From assembly GCA_036925085.1 (NCBI GenBank), contig JAUPFP010000014.1, positions 3,413,501-3,477,500 of the forward strand: a stretch of 64,000 bases of DNA, written 5' to 3'. A model generated the notes under the pieces. The model did not search any database, was not told the DNA's origin, and was given only the letters and a program-made list of their open reading frames with translations. This document shows positions 12,413-24,748 of the stretch, in pieces. Made by a program: the position numbers and the translations under genes. Origin of the DNA: Brachycybe producta (taxonomy: Eukaryota > Arthropoda > Diplopoda > Playtdesmida > Andrognathidae). Position 1 is the first letter of the stretch, and every line of letters begins with the position of its first letter.

Positions 12413-13308
12413 TATAATTCAATATAATCAAGTCCATTACAACAATTGCATAAAAAAATCTATCATTCACAATTGATTGATTTTTTTAAAAAAAATCGGC
12501 TCAATGTATCAATTCAAATAATTCACAAACCCAAAAAAAGTTTTTATAAAGAAAGGTTAATAACCCTTAAATTCTTATTATATGTGTTAATTTTAACACT
12601 AAACCAATTGTGAAATATTAATTAATTAATTAATTTTTTTAAACAAAAAGAGACAACTACAACTCAAAAAATAAACCATATTTTAAAATTTGTGCAAAGA
12701 AAAATAAATCATAAGTTTTAATTATTTGCACGCTATGCATTTTGAATTAAATTAAATTAAAAATTAAGGGAAGGAGGAGGACTAAACCTTTTTTTTTATC
12801 TGTAAATTTCCGTGATGGTCAGTAAATATAAAGTGAAATTACATTTACAACAAAAAATTAGAAGGAAGGAAGTAGTTGAGGGGGTGGTCAACATTTCGAA
12901 ATCAAGATGTTAAAATCAAATTTACTAAATGAAAATTCACAGGAGTATAGACAAGAGAGGGTGATAGACCCCCCCCCCCCTCTTATAACTATATAGAGTG
13001 ACAACTAATGTGATAAATTTCGTTTTTGTTTCAAAATTGTAACTTTCAAGTGGGCACTTGTGTTCCTATTGTTAAAAAAGAGAATTTACATCATGATGGT
13101 TCACTTTATTATGATGAGTTGACCTACAGGTAAATGACCAACAAAGTGAAAAAGTAGGCTAACTCCAATAAAGTCATGCAATTGTGCATTAATCAGCCTC
13201 AGAGAAAACTTCTCCCCTACTTCTTCTTCTTGTTAAGTGGTCAACTTCGTCAGGTATAAAACTGGACTTCTCTGTATATAATAAAATATGTCTAGTTATA
13301 ATTTTTTG

Positions 13309-13713
13309 GTAGGAAAATAATTGCGGTTTTTGTTTTATCAGCTAATAACGAAATTTATGAATTAAAAATTAACTTTATTTAATCGCAATAAGCGTCATTA
13401 AAATTGACACAAATTAATTAAAGTTTATTTATTCCGGTGGTGTAAAATTCCAGAATCTTGGAATTGATAAAATTTCGAAATGCATTTTTTGGCAGAAGAT
13501 ACATTGTTAAAGATATTTGTTTCTTGTCCATTTTCAATTCAATAGTCTAAATTGAAACACAATTAACAATAAAAGCTAATATTACTCAAATACTGACTGC
13601 AAAATGCACTTTCAAATGATCTTAACACAAGCATAATGTAATTACACTTACTTATATTGAAAACAATTGAGTTTCAATTGCAGTAAACAAAAACCGCAAT
13701 TATTTTCCTACCA
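13309..13713. mobile_element. family I palindromic MITE (about 405 bp)
   Basis: The ends TGGTAGGAAAATAATTGCGG and its complement are near-perfect inverted repeats, and the arms pair over most of the length. A second copy lies at 24749-25144. There is no transposase and no clear target duplication. Confidence 0.75.
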
Positions 13714-15358
13714 ACCTCATATTAATTTTGATAATTTTAATATAAATTACAAATTTATTAATTAGAATTTTTAATAAAATAATAAAACAATTTTTTTCTC
13801 TCTGCAAGATATTAATTAATATTATATTTTAATAATCCATATTGATGTATTATAATCCCTTAATATCTGTGGATCTGGATTAATCCCAAATTAAATATAA
13901 GTCACATGAAATCAGCATTAAAAGAAATTATCGAAGTCAATGACCGTATTTTTTCCCATCACCAATATATATTTAATATATAGAAAAAGTTATCACAAAT
14001 CTTGAAATTTTGATAGATTTGTTGCATGGTCATTCATTGGTCAATCATTATTTTATTCTCAAGCAAAACAACAAAACATAAGAGTAGAAAGCACCATCTA
14101 TTGGCCATTTATTTAAACAACAAATACCCCTTAATATCAGATTTTTTATTTTGTTTTATTTTATATTAAATGCTAGTTTAGCCTTTAGCTAATTATAAGT
14201 AGTAATCATTATTTCCTTCAAGCATAGCAAGTGACCAGTGGTCACTTCGCTATTTTTTTTAATCAAGATACGAGATATACTGTACATAGAGGTAGTTCAA
14301 CTCCATTGTAAGCGAAATACGTTATAGTGGTGAGTGAGGTTTAATTGTGTAGCCTCTCTTCCAGGTTATTTTTATTCCTGTTAAAATCCCCTTATGTTTA
14401 TATATTTTTTTTCTTAATAAACAGGAACTTCAATATTTTTTAATTGTACAATTTCTGATTCTGAAATTGTGGTTTAACTAAGAAATTTAGCTTTAAGTTG
14501 AGGTGGCGCCATCTATTGGCTACGTTGAACTATGACACTGAAAACCTTCAGTCCTTGATAAATACACAAACAATCCCTTAATTATATTATTTAATAATTA
14601 GTATATTTTTCAAATTAAAGATGAAAATTCAATATCAATATATCCAAAATTAAATTTATGAAATTTTCATTAAATATTTTCATAATTAAAATTTTAAAAT
14701 TTGTAAATTGTGAGATTTAAGAAAAAAAAATAATGACTTAATAAAAACTTCAATCATAAATCAATTTTTATAGACATAAATAAATTAATTACAAATTCAT
14801 AACTGAAAATAAACTAAAGAAGAAAAAAGCAGAAAAAGTTCAAAACCTAATTAATTAATTAATTAATTCTGTTCAGTTAATAAAATTCATTTCATTTTTG
14901 TTAAACAATCTAAAATAATTCAAAAGATACAAAGCCAAAATATATAATATATAAAATACATTTTTGTTTTCTTCAAATATATATATAGGCCCCCTATATT
15001 TAAGAGGGTGGGTGCACAGAGCCCCAAATGAGGGCCCATTGTAATTAAGGAGAGAGGACCCCAAATGTGACTAACATAAAAGAAATACAACTGACAACAT
15101 AGAATTAACATAGAATTTGATATGAAGAGGGAGAGGAGGTGGTGGTGGTAGAGACTAGAAGGGCCGGAAAAGGAAATTACACTGAAAATAATTGATTAAT
15201 TTAATTGTTTGGTTGTTTTTTTTTTTTTTTCTTTCTGGATATTTTTTTCTCCTGAATTTTTGTTTAATATCCATTAGATATGAAGAGTGAAAGGCTTACC
15301 ATAGAAATTTCTTTTTGTTTTTGGTTATTTTTTTCAATGGTTTACCATTTAAAGCAGC

Positions 15359-18300
15359 TCAAATGAGTCGTCTATAAACGGGATATCTTGTGTCATCCAC
15401 TTGGTTACCGTTAAGGAGTTCTCCGAGAGTGTAGAGCTCCTCGTCGTGTCCGGTGCCACCGTCACCGTTCTCCTCCTCGTTCACCTCATCCTCCTCCGCC
15501 GCCTCCTCTTCCTCATCTTGTTCCGCTCCCATTCCATCCTCTTCTCCGTTTCCTCTTCCGAAATCTTCCAGATCGGATCCCTTTTGTAGGAATCGTTTCC
15601 GTTCCTCGAATCGACCCCAAAGTCCAGGATGACGAGGACTACTTGATCTTTTCCTGTTACCGATCACTCCTAATGCTCTGAACAAATAAAATCAACAAGA
15701 AAAACTTATTAACTTTTTGAACTAGGCTGTGTTTCCACTTGCAAACAAAATTTGAACTTTAATCCTAGTCAACTTTTAAAAGAATGTCATTGGTTAATAT
15801 TTTACATATTCTTTTAAAGGTCACTTTCAAGTACAAATTTTCAGGAAATGGAAACAAGCCATAAGACGTTTGAATTTCAGCAAAAAGTAAACTTTAATCT
15901 GGTTAATTTTAAAAGAATGTCTTATTAATTCTTTTAAAATTCACTTTTTACTGATTTTTTTCAGCAGGTGGTAAAAAAAATAAACAGTTAATTTTCGAAC
16001 TCTTGATTATTCTATCCTTTAAGGCAACAAAATCAAAAGAAACTAGAAAGGTGTTTTGGAAACTAGAAAGAAGTGCTGGAGCTCAATTATGTTTGATTAT
16101 CTTTCAAAATAAACTTTTTATGTCAGTGTTTTGAAATAATTTCAGCATACAGACGATATTTATTTAATTTTTGTCTGTAAAAAGTTTATTTTTAAAGATT
16201 ATCAATAGGGCTCGGATTTATATGCAATATCAAGCAACCGTTTCTCAATCTGTGGCCCAAGAGCCAATTATATATGAATTAAGACACTCGTGTAAATTAA
16301 CCAACAATTATGTTTTTTTTTAAATCAAAAACATCGATTAGAGGCTAGAATTCTAGTTGACAACTGATAATAATCAAGACGTTTAGCCTCTAACCAGCCT
16401 TTTTGATTTAAAAAAAAAGCTTAATTGCAGTTGCTAACTTCATAGTTGGCACTCGGGCCACAAATTGAGAAACGTTTGTCTGTTGTTTGCATAAAAATCC
16501 GAGCAGTAATAATCAAATATGAAAATATACTATTAAGCGATTCAGCTACCCATTCTAGTTTCTAATACACTTAGCATGTTGCTCTTCATAAAGTGTAGAA
16601 ATAACCAAGAGTTCCAAAATCATCCAATTCATAAAAGATCTTAACAAACGGCACGAAATAAAATAACGCGTTTATAGTTGACATTTTCGCAAAAACAATA
16701 GATCGCGTCAATCCCAAAAAATCCCGACTATAAACGCAACAAATAAACACACTATAATATATCCACCTGTAATCAACAGGAGGATAGAAAGGACTCCGAC
16801 GCCTCAGTTCTAAACCGCTCTCTGGTTCGTACACGGTCCATTCCGCCGGAACTTCTTCGGGAACAAACTCATCGTCACGTCCCTCGTAACGAATCGGAAG
16901 ATAATTCATTTTATCACCGATGACCGAAAATTCGTCCATCGTGTCCGTATCGGATGATGGTCGTGTTTCGGTCAGCGAATCCAAATAGGCCGATTCCAAA
17001 TCGGCTAAACTGTGTTGCTAAATTGCGAAATTAAAAATAATTAGCTTTAAAATCCGAACCGAACCCATAATCGATCCGAATAAATACTCTAGCTGCCTGT
17101 CGTTCCTTGGCCCTTTCAGCCGCCGCCAAAATCCCGAGGAGTCCGACGACGTCTCCTTTACTCAGTCTTACGTCACGCTTCCATCGAGAACCGTGCTGAG
17201 AGTTCATCAGTTTGTCCAGAGGTGTTAAAAGGCTACGTTTACGTATGTTACGTCTGTAAGCATCTCCACTGTAATATCGGTTTCCGTAGTCACTAAAGTC
17301 TTGTTCGTTCATTCGAGAAAAATATCTCGGATCCGGACTGGGTTCTTCTTGTCCCGCTTCTTCCTCTTCCTCCTCCTCTTCTTCTTCGTATTGAGACGGA
17401 GGTAAAAGGGTCTTTGGCAAATTATCTGGGTCCTCTTCGGCAAATCCGTTCCGAGACTTATCGTCGATCCGAGTGTCTTCGGTGTCTACAATTTCGCTTC
17501 CGATTTCGGCAACAATCGGAGCTGTAACGATTCAGCGAGGATTGAAAAATTGAATTCAGAGAAATATTTTTGTACAAAAACAACAATAACTATTTTTTAA
17601 GAAATTTATTAAAAGAATTTCAAGATTTATTTCGAGACTAGAAGAGTAAACGAATTTGCACGAATAATTTTCACAATGATATTGTTAAAAATAAACGTTT
17701 TAAATTTTACGGTTGAAAATAGTTGTGAAACTAGTGTGAAAATGACCCTTAAAAATTGGGGAAAAAAATGAAGAGAAACTTGAAAGTATTTTAAAAACTA
17801 GAAGGGTAGCTTAATCCCAATAAGGGTAATTGCATGTTGATATTTTTCAAAATAAACTTCTCATTTTTTTTTAAATTTTCTCTATAAAAAGTTTATTTTG
17901 AAAAGATATCATCATGAAATTACTTTCAACATAATTGTTTAATATTCACGTTTCTAGTAAAGTTTGTAATTTCTATTTAATTTTCAAGATAATATCTTTA
18001 AAAATGAACGTTTCGTTACAGTTTGTCAATTATTTTTTCAGTAAACTTTGAACGCAAAAACAACATACAATTTTTGCTTATTTTCAAACTTGAATAAAAA
18101 GTTTATTTTGAAAGATATCATCATGAAAATTATCTGTGCAAATTCGTTTACTTATATTCTAGTTTCAAAATGAATTTCTCTTAATTCTATGAGAAGTTGT
18201 TTGAAAAAGTTATAAGAGTATTGCTCGGATTTTTATGCAAATATTAAGAGCAAAGTGTTTCTCAATTTGTGGCTCAAGTGCCAATTGTGAAGTCATCAAT

Positions 18301-19133
18301 TATCATTAAAAGCAACCAACAATTATACTTTATGTCTAATAAATAAAGGATGATTAGAGGCTAGATGACTGCTTACTATCAGTTGCCAACTAGAAGGTTC
18401 TTAGCCTCTAACCAGTGTTTTTTGATTTAAAAAATTGAGAAACATTTTGCTTTGATATTTGCATAAAAATCCGAGCCCTTTTGTTGTTGCATTTTATAAC
18501 CATTAAGATTTCCTCGAGTGACATTAATCTTTGAAGGCAAAACTTGATCCTGATCCTCGTTTTCGTCTTCTTGTTCGTCGATCTCTTCGTTTTCATCTTG
18601 GAGCACACTTTCTTCTTCTTTGTCTTCTAAGTGGTCTCCCTCCTCATCCTCCTCCTCCTCCTCCTCCTGAGCAGCTGCATTCTTTTTCTGCTGCGATTTC
18701 TTTTCTGCAAATCTCATAAGACCATCGTCCACCATTCCAGCTGGTTTATTTTGTTGATTTCCAAACATAATCACTTCCTGAGATCGTTTTCCTATTATTA
18801 TTATTAAAATTATTATTATTTGTAATTAATAAAATAAATATGAAAAATCATTTTTATTTGGTTCTAAAAATTTTGTTTGATTATTTTTTTTTTTAAAAAA
18901 AAAACTCAACTCTTTGTATCATCAGCAAAAATTTCTTCCAATTCAGCTGAAGGTTTTATGTCTCTTTTTTCGGGTGCTGATTTTTGATTATTAGCTTCTG
19001 CTGCTTTTTCTGTTTCTGTTGCGGATTTTGTTGTTGTTGTTATTGGTGGTGGTTGTGGTGCCGCTGATGTAATTGTAATTATGGCACCAAAACAAACACT
19101 CATCAGAAGAACGCAACGAAGGAAGAAATTCAT
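15359..19133 (-). CDS. secreted acidic dibasic-rich precursor, probable neuroendocrine prohormone (505 aa)
   Basis: Five exons (19133-18911, 18791-18501, 17521-17088, 17017-16767, 15677-15359) join in matching phases to 505 codons plus stop. Residues 1 to about 25 are a signal peptide (MNFFLRCVLLMSVCFGAI...TSA). The remainder has no cysteine, several Glu/Asp-rich stretches (about 105-160, 217-226, 445-475) and basic cleavage sites: TKRKR (about 73-77), RNIRKR (262-267), RWKR (284-287), NRKR (407-410) and EERKR (424-428). Between two of these lies an 18-residue peptide, SLLTPLDKLMNSQHGSRW; after R77 the chain reads SQEVIMFGNQQNKPAG. There are no GKR amidation signals. Signal peptide, acidity, no Cys and clustered basic sites are what prohormones and granins share; I do not recognise the family, so hormone function is inference. 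Residues 288-316 (DVRLSKGDVVGLLGILAAAE...) look like an amphipathic helix. Family B and other repeats fill its introns. Confidence 0.75.
15723..15870. repeat. short foldback element in prohormone intron 4
   Basis: The ends GGCTGTGTTTCCACTTG and GGAAATGGAAACAAGCC are inverted, and the arms meet near ATGTCATTGGTTAATAT. It resembles the element at 19285-19390 (GCCTTGTTTCCATTGG ends). Confidence 0.55.
16045..16570. repeat. family A element split by a family B insertion
   Basis: The left arm of family A (16045-16205) and its right arm (16509-16570, ending CTACCCATTCTAGTTTCTAA) are separated by the family B element at 16206-16508, which shows the order of insertion. Confidence 0.7.
16206..16508. 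mobile_element. family B hAT-like MITE with near-perfect 8-bp target duplication
   Basis: The left end TAGGGCTCGGATTTATATGC pairs with the right end GCATAAAAATCCGAGCAGTA. Flanking ATTATCAA and ATAATCAA match at 7 of 8 bases. The interior carries CTCAATCTGTGGCCCAAG and an internal palindrome. It is non-coding. Confidence 0.75.
16664..16742. repeat. short palindrome with GCGTTTATAGT ends (family N)
   Basis: Inverted ends GCGTTTATAGTTGAC and GACTATAAACGC lie just inside intron 4 of the prohormone gene. A relative lies at 62322-62424. Confidence 0.55.
17634..18175. repeat. nested family A elements in prohormone intron 2
   Basis: An outer element (arms near 17634-17735 and 17975-18175) is interrupted by a second family A element (about 17770-17955). 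Both show the ACTAGAAG ends and AAAATAAAC inner arms. Confidence 0.6.
18219..18480. mobile_element. family B hAT-like MITE abutting a splice donor
   Basis: GCTCGGATTTTTATGC at the left and GCATAAAAATCCGAGC at the right, with the same internal palindrome as the other copies. Its right end lies 20 bases from the end of prohormone exon 2 at 18501. Confidence 0.7.
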
Positions 19134-19284
19134 CTTCTTCTTCTTTTGTTTCTTCCAGAAAAAGGAAAGCTTTTTTTAAAGATTGATCGGAAACAACAAC
19201 AAACACCTGTTTCAAATAAACAAACAGAAAATAAAGAAGACAAAAACTAATCCTTTGATTTTTAAACAAAAAAAAATATGCAAC

Positions 19285-19390
19285 TTTAGGCCTTGTTTCC
19301 ATTGGGATGGAAATTTCAACTGGTGAAAAATAGAATAGCCGGGGGTCACGTTTTTTTCTGTTTTTCACTCCAGTGGAAACAAGGCCTAAA
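19285..19390. repeat. foldback element upstream of the prohormone start
   Basis: The ends TTTAGGCCTTGTTTCCATTG and CAGTGGAAACAAGGCCTAAA are inverted. It sits about 150 bases upstream of the ATG at 19133, so it is in the promoter or 5' UTR. Confidence 0.6.
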
Positions 19391-19529
19391 TATTCAAAGT
19401 GCTTTTCTTTACAAAGTAAATTCTTAAAGTGCTTTTTCAGCTTTGAAAAAAAAAATTCATGTTAAGCTGTTGTTTTTATAAACAGCTGTTGTTATTGTAA
19501 GTCTGCAAATTCAGAACTATGGAGAAATT

Positions 19530-19750
19530 TTAAAAGTGTGTTAGAAACTAGAAGGGTAACTCAATCACTCAATAGTATTTTCATGTTTAGATATCTTTCA
19601 AAATAAACTTTTTATAGACAAAAAATTAGTATGGCTGCTTTAAGTTAGCTGATTTTGAAATTGACATAAAAAAGGTTATTTTTTAAAATATATCAACGTT
19701 TAAAATACTAATAGCCCTTCTAGTTTTCTAAAATCATTTTCAATTTTCTC
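19530..19750. repeat. family A foldback element
   Basis: Has AGAAACTAGAAGGGTAACTC on the left and CCCTTCTAGTTTTCTAAA on the right, with AAAATAAACTTTTTATAGA inside. Confidence 0.7.
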
Positions 19751-20381
19751 CTAATTTAAACTGAATTTAAATAAAGCCAGACTTAAAAACTCTTCATAGA
19801 CTCACACAACCGTGATTTTTGTCTTTTGTCGTATATTCTAAGCTTAGCTTTATTAAAGATTTTACTTTCACTTTTATATGCTTTTAAGCATATGGAATTT
19901 TAAAGTAAAATCTTTTTTTGTTGTTGTTGTTGTTGTTGTTAAGAATTTTAAATGAGAAAATGTCTGAAGAAATAAATAAAAAAACGTTCAGTGAATTTAT
20001 CAGCACATTTTGAAAAAAAAAAACAGCCGTAAAATTATTAAAAATTAAAGAGAAACCAAAAGTGAGAAGAAAAAAAAAATTCGATCGATATTTTATTCGA
20101 AGTAACCGAATAAAATGTGTTCGTCAAAAAGCCGAATTCCTGCTTCAAACGATATTATTGCAACGTGTGGCTATTTTTTTTATCTCGAAAAATAAAATGA
20201 TGATGATAATAATAACAATAATAACCACATAGACAACATTTTTTTTAATAAAATTCTAGTGAAAACCGTTTAACACTAAAAATCGGATAACACGAAATTA
20301 TATATTCAGTCAAGTCTCTCAGAAATAACATAAAAATTCTTTCTTTTGTGTGTTAAACCATTTTCCACTGTATTATTTTAC

Positions 20382-20492
20382 AGTCAATCTGCAGATTGTC
20401 TAGGCAATCTGCAAAACAACTAACCTGCTAGTAGTGAATCTGCAAAATTCATTTTTTTGCAGATTGCCTAGCTTGACAGCAACATATACAGT
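20382..20492. repeat. family E palindrome (AATCTGCAGATTG...CCTAGGCAATCTGC)
   Basis: Repeated CAATCTGCAGATTG and TCTAGGCAATCTGC blocks in inverted order. Related palindromes lie at 37230-37428 and 48603-48672. Confidence 0.65.
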
Positions 20493-21095
20493 ATAATGTG
20501 TTTTCATTTTCTCTAGGTTTTAAGACACAAACACACACCCTGTATATTAATTATTCCATTACTAAAAAAATGATAATATCTAAAATATGTTGTAATTATT
20601 TTCTGTAATAATGGCAGAAAAAATATTTCTAGCTCAAAAGTATAAAACGTTGAGTGATTAAAAATGAAGAAGCGTTGGTGGTTTTTATATATAAATATAT
20701 TTTCTTGTTGAGAAAAATCGATGAAATTGCGTTTGTTCTGGTCTCCAAGGGCAACAACTGGGTGTGAAGTTAATACTAGAAGGGCCCTCCACCACCACCA
20801 CCTCCTCCTCCTTTAGATCCATCCCTTTCTATAGATAAATATATCGATAAATCATAAACACGTAATATTTGGAGAGAAAAAAAAACTGTATAAATTTATG
20901 AATAAAAATGGACTTAATAACAAAAGTATCCAATGACAAACACTTAATAATTGAATTATTTTAGATTATATGCAAAAGTGCCCCCCCACCCACCACTCTA
21001 AAAACAGCTTCAAAATGAACAACATCTGTTTTCCTAATTAAAACCACAATTTATTACAATTGTTAAATATTCACTTTTTTGTCAGATTTCAGAAA

Positions 21096-21212
21096 GAGAG
21101 AGAGAGAGAGAGACAGAGAGAGAGAGAGAAAATGAAATAGAGATAGAGCGAGAGAAAGAGACAGAGAAAGAGAGAGAGAGAGAAAGAGAAATAGAGAGAA
21201 AGAAAGAGAGAC
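21096..21212 (+). repeat. (GA)n microsatellite, imperfect
   Basis: About 115 bases of GAGA with scattered A and C interruptions. Confidence 0.9.
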
Positions 21213-21949
21213 CTAAACTTAATTAACCACTTTTAATTTTAAACTGATTATTAAAAGAAATTGAAAGTCTATTAGAAACTAGAAGAGTAAAAGTCATTTC
21301 AAAATTTAGTCGTTTTTTTATCATAAGTTACAAAAAAAACTAAATATTACAATAATGTAGAAGTTAGTAAATAAATATATGACATATTATATTATGATAT
21401 ATTATATCATATAATATTATGACATTTTTTTAAAAACCTACCCCTCCCCTCCCCCAAATTCATTTTATTATTTTAGTTTTAAAAAAATTTAATTCTTAAA
21501 AAAATTCCGCCATAAAATTACTTTTCTAAAAAAATCGTCTGAATTTTATAATATAGTTTTATTCTTTTAAAAAAAATAATAGATTTTTAATCAAAAATAA
21601 TAAAAAAGACGAAATGATGTCCATTAGTGTTGTCCTGAGTGATTGCCGAACTCAAAGGAGCAGCAACGCATATTTTTATTTTTTAAAAATTAATAAACAA
21701 TATTATTTTTAGTAAATTCATTTGAAGTATCCCAGAAACGATTAATTTTTACTTAGAATTTGTTTTTATAAATATGAGATCTGGATTTTTTTTATCAATG
21801 ACGAATGACGTCAAATAGCAATACTAATTAGTTTCGTTATTGACGTCATGATAACATTTTTAAAATTAATGACAGAAAATTTACGAAAAAATTCTAGAAG
21901 ATCATATTTTCTTATTTTTTTTTCAGAAGAGCAAAAATTAAGAGAAACT

Positions 21950-22165
21950 TCACAGCTTTTTAAAAAAAAAAACTAGAAAGGTTAGCTCAATCACTTAAGG
22001 ATATTTTCATGTTGATATTTTTTTAAAATAACATTTTTAAAGCAGTTTGAAATTAATCCAATTTTAAGCAGACGATATTTTTTTAATATAAAAATATTTT
22101 CAACATGAAAAACATCTTAAGTGATTGAACTACCCTTCTAGTTTCTAAAAAACTTCTTAAGTTTC
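21950..22165. repeat. family A foldback element
   Basis: The left arm has AACTAGAAAGGTTAGCTCAA and the right arm TGAACTACCCTTCTAGTTTC. The centre is a long T/A tract. Confidence 0.7.
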
Positions 22166-22706
22166 TCTTAATTTTACTTCAGCTGTTTATATCCATCTAA
22201 AACCATCTTAATTAAGCAAAATAATCATTTTATGGCTCAAATTCAAGATGAAAACTTAGCACTTGAACTTCAACTTGAACCCTCTGAGCCAGGGTTTCCA
22301 ACTTAGAGAACCCCTGTTCAACTTTATACAGAAATTATTTTAATTTTTGTATCTAGAAAATTTATTTTTTAAAAATATCAACATTAAAACACAATTAAAT
22401 GATTCAAGTTAATTCGACTACCCGTTCTAGTTTCTAAAAAAAACACACTTTAAAATTCTTCTTACAAAATAACCAGATAAAATATTATGAATTTATGATA
22501 CATTTGTATTAAAAAATTATAATAAATTCATAATATTTTATCTAATTATTTTGCTAATTTTTAATAATTTAAGTGGGTAAATGTAGATCAAACTGACCAC
22601 CAAAAAAGGTCCACTTTAGCAACTTTTTTTTTAAAATTAAATCATTTTGTATGCAAAGAAGAAAGATAATAAAAAAAGTAAATGTAGACTAGAATGTTGT
22701 TCATTA

Positions 22707-22708
22707 TT

Positions 22709-22782
<74 letters not shown>

Positions 22783-22783
22783 G
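22707..22783 (+). repeat. (ATC)n microsatellite
   Basis: About 25 uninterrupted CAT/ATC units. Confidence 0.95.
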
Positions 22784-23904
22784 AGATTAAAACATAAAAA
22801 CAAGATTATCATTTAATTGAAATAAAAGTGTCCAACTAGGGAACAATAAATCCATTGTTATGATAAAAAAGCTACTCTCAACAATATAAAAACTCTCCAT
22901 GAAAAATACAGAGAGTTTTTCTTGTACTCATTTTTTTTCTTCTCCCAACTGTTTACTCAACTAATGATCAAAAACAACAAAAGGTAAATCTCACAATTAA
23001 ATAACAAAAAAGGGTTGGACTAGAATTGTGTATGTGTGGACAGTAGTCACTTTTAAAGAGTTGCTTACAATGACCCATATTCAAATTACAATTAAAAAAT
23101 ACTGTTGATAAATTTTTCTAAAAATCAATCAATCAATAATAATATTAAAAAAAATCATCCTTACCTTTAATAAAAATCAATCTACCTTTTTTTTGTTGGG
23201 GAGGAGATTTTTCCTTTTAAATTTTGATTGTTTCTATAATAATGTAAAATATGATTGTAGTGGTCACTACTGGTCACTCAACTCTCTCACTCTCACTCTT
23301 TCTCTTCAATTTCTCATGAAAAACATTTTTTCGTCATAAAATAGTATTCGAATCAAATAGATAGAAAGAAAGACATTTAAAGAGAGATTCAGACTAGAAT
23401 AAACATGGTCGCGACCAACATGAATATGAGTGAGTGAGTGCTTTATTTTTACATTGGGCCACCGTGTTAACAAAAATGAAATCTTTCCTTTGGAGGAGCT
23501 CAGCTCACTGAAACCGGAGTCCTTCACGCATGCGTCATCGCAAAAAAAAAACATCAATAAACCTCCATAACATTAAACCAAAACAACCTACTGTCAGCTT
23601 CACTTGCGAAAAAATGTCACCGAATCGACACTTTACTCTCAAATGTTTTTAAACGGTTTTACTCTCTAAATTACTAGAAAAGTCATAAACTCATAATAAT
23701 AAGTAAAAAAAAAAAAGAAAGTGATTTCATTACCTTTCTAGTTTCTAAGACTTTTTTTGCAATTTCTTCTTAATGTCTTGCTTCTGAAATAAAAAAATAA
23801 TCAAATAATTCCATTCTATTATTTATTTTTGTCATTTGCATATTTTGTAATTTTATTTTAAGAAAAGCAGATTTTAAGAGCAACATTTAAGAAAAAAGCT
23901 TATA

Positions 23905-24170
23905 TTTTGTTTTAGAAACTAGAACGGACAGCTGAATGACTTAATAATATTTTGATGTTGATATATATTTTAAAATAAACTTTTTAGATATTTTTTTTTT
24001 TTTTTTAAAAACATAGGTCAACTTTCGACTTTTAAAAGATAAACATAAAAAATATATTTCAAAATATATTTCTTATAGACAAAAATTGAAATGTCATATA
24101 AAGATGGCATAAAAAGCTGATTTTAATAAATATCAATAAAAAAAATACCCTTCTAGTTTCTAAAACACAA
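23905..24170. repeat. family A foldback element
   Basis: TAGAAACTAGAACGGACAGC on the left and CCCTTCTAGTTTCTAAAAC on the right. The inner arm is duplicated. Confidence 0.6.
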
Positions 24171-24748
24171 GTTTATCTTGATTTTACTCTTCCGAAAGAC
24201 AGAAGAATAAACGCAGAATTTAAGTGGCCTCGTTTACACTTCAATGAATTAATAATCATAATTAATAATTCACTATGTATCTTGCACTGCAGATTGAAAT
24301 TAATTTAACAAAGTAATAAGTAGGTGCTAGCTTCAAAAATGACACAAAGTAAACAATAATTTTCAGATTTTTGTTTGCAAATGTCTAAATAAGAAAAAGT
24401 GGAAGAGAGCCCTAACAACTGTGTCACAAGAGTCCTGAAGAAGAAGAGTCCTTTGGAAACATTCTGTCGCCTTTAACAAACAACAAACAACATTAAAAAA
24501 ATGGTATTAAAGAAAGGCTTTTGGGGGCTGTTTCGATGGTAACATAGCAACAAGTGTGGATTTAAATGCACACAGATTATTATTATTACTGTATTTATTT
24601 TCTACTTCTTCTTCTTTGAGATGCTTTTTTTTTTGGTGCAAAATTCACGATAAAGAACTTCATCCTCCTTTCATGTCCAACCTCGCGGCTCGCAGAATAA
24701 AATCCTTTCAAAGTCTCTTAGAAACTAGAATAATACATGACAAGAGGT

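Larger units (their letters stand above)
5194..15358. other. 10-kb repeat-rich intergenic region
   Basis: No convincing gene is seen on either strand. The open frames present are short, Lys/Phe/Asn-rich and lack splice context. The region carries several foldback repeats (listed separately), homopolymer A/T runs, a 10-C run at 12971-12980 and an ATTAATTA repeat near 14850. Upstream promoter elements of the CBM14 gene should lie just right of 5193, but none is recognisable. Confidence 0.6.

Noticed and set aside
13745..14860. AT-rich stretch with short frames considered as a gene
   Set aside because: No codon bias, splice sites or conserved motif; only dispersed repeat motifs such as GGCGCCATCTATTGG.
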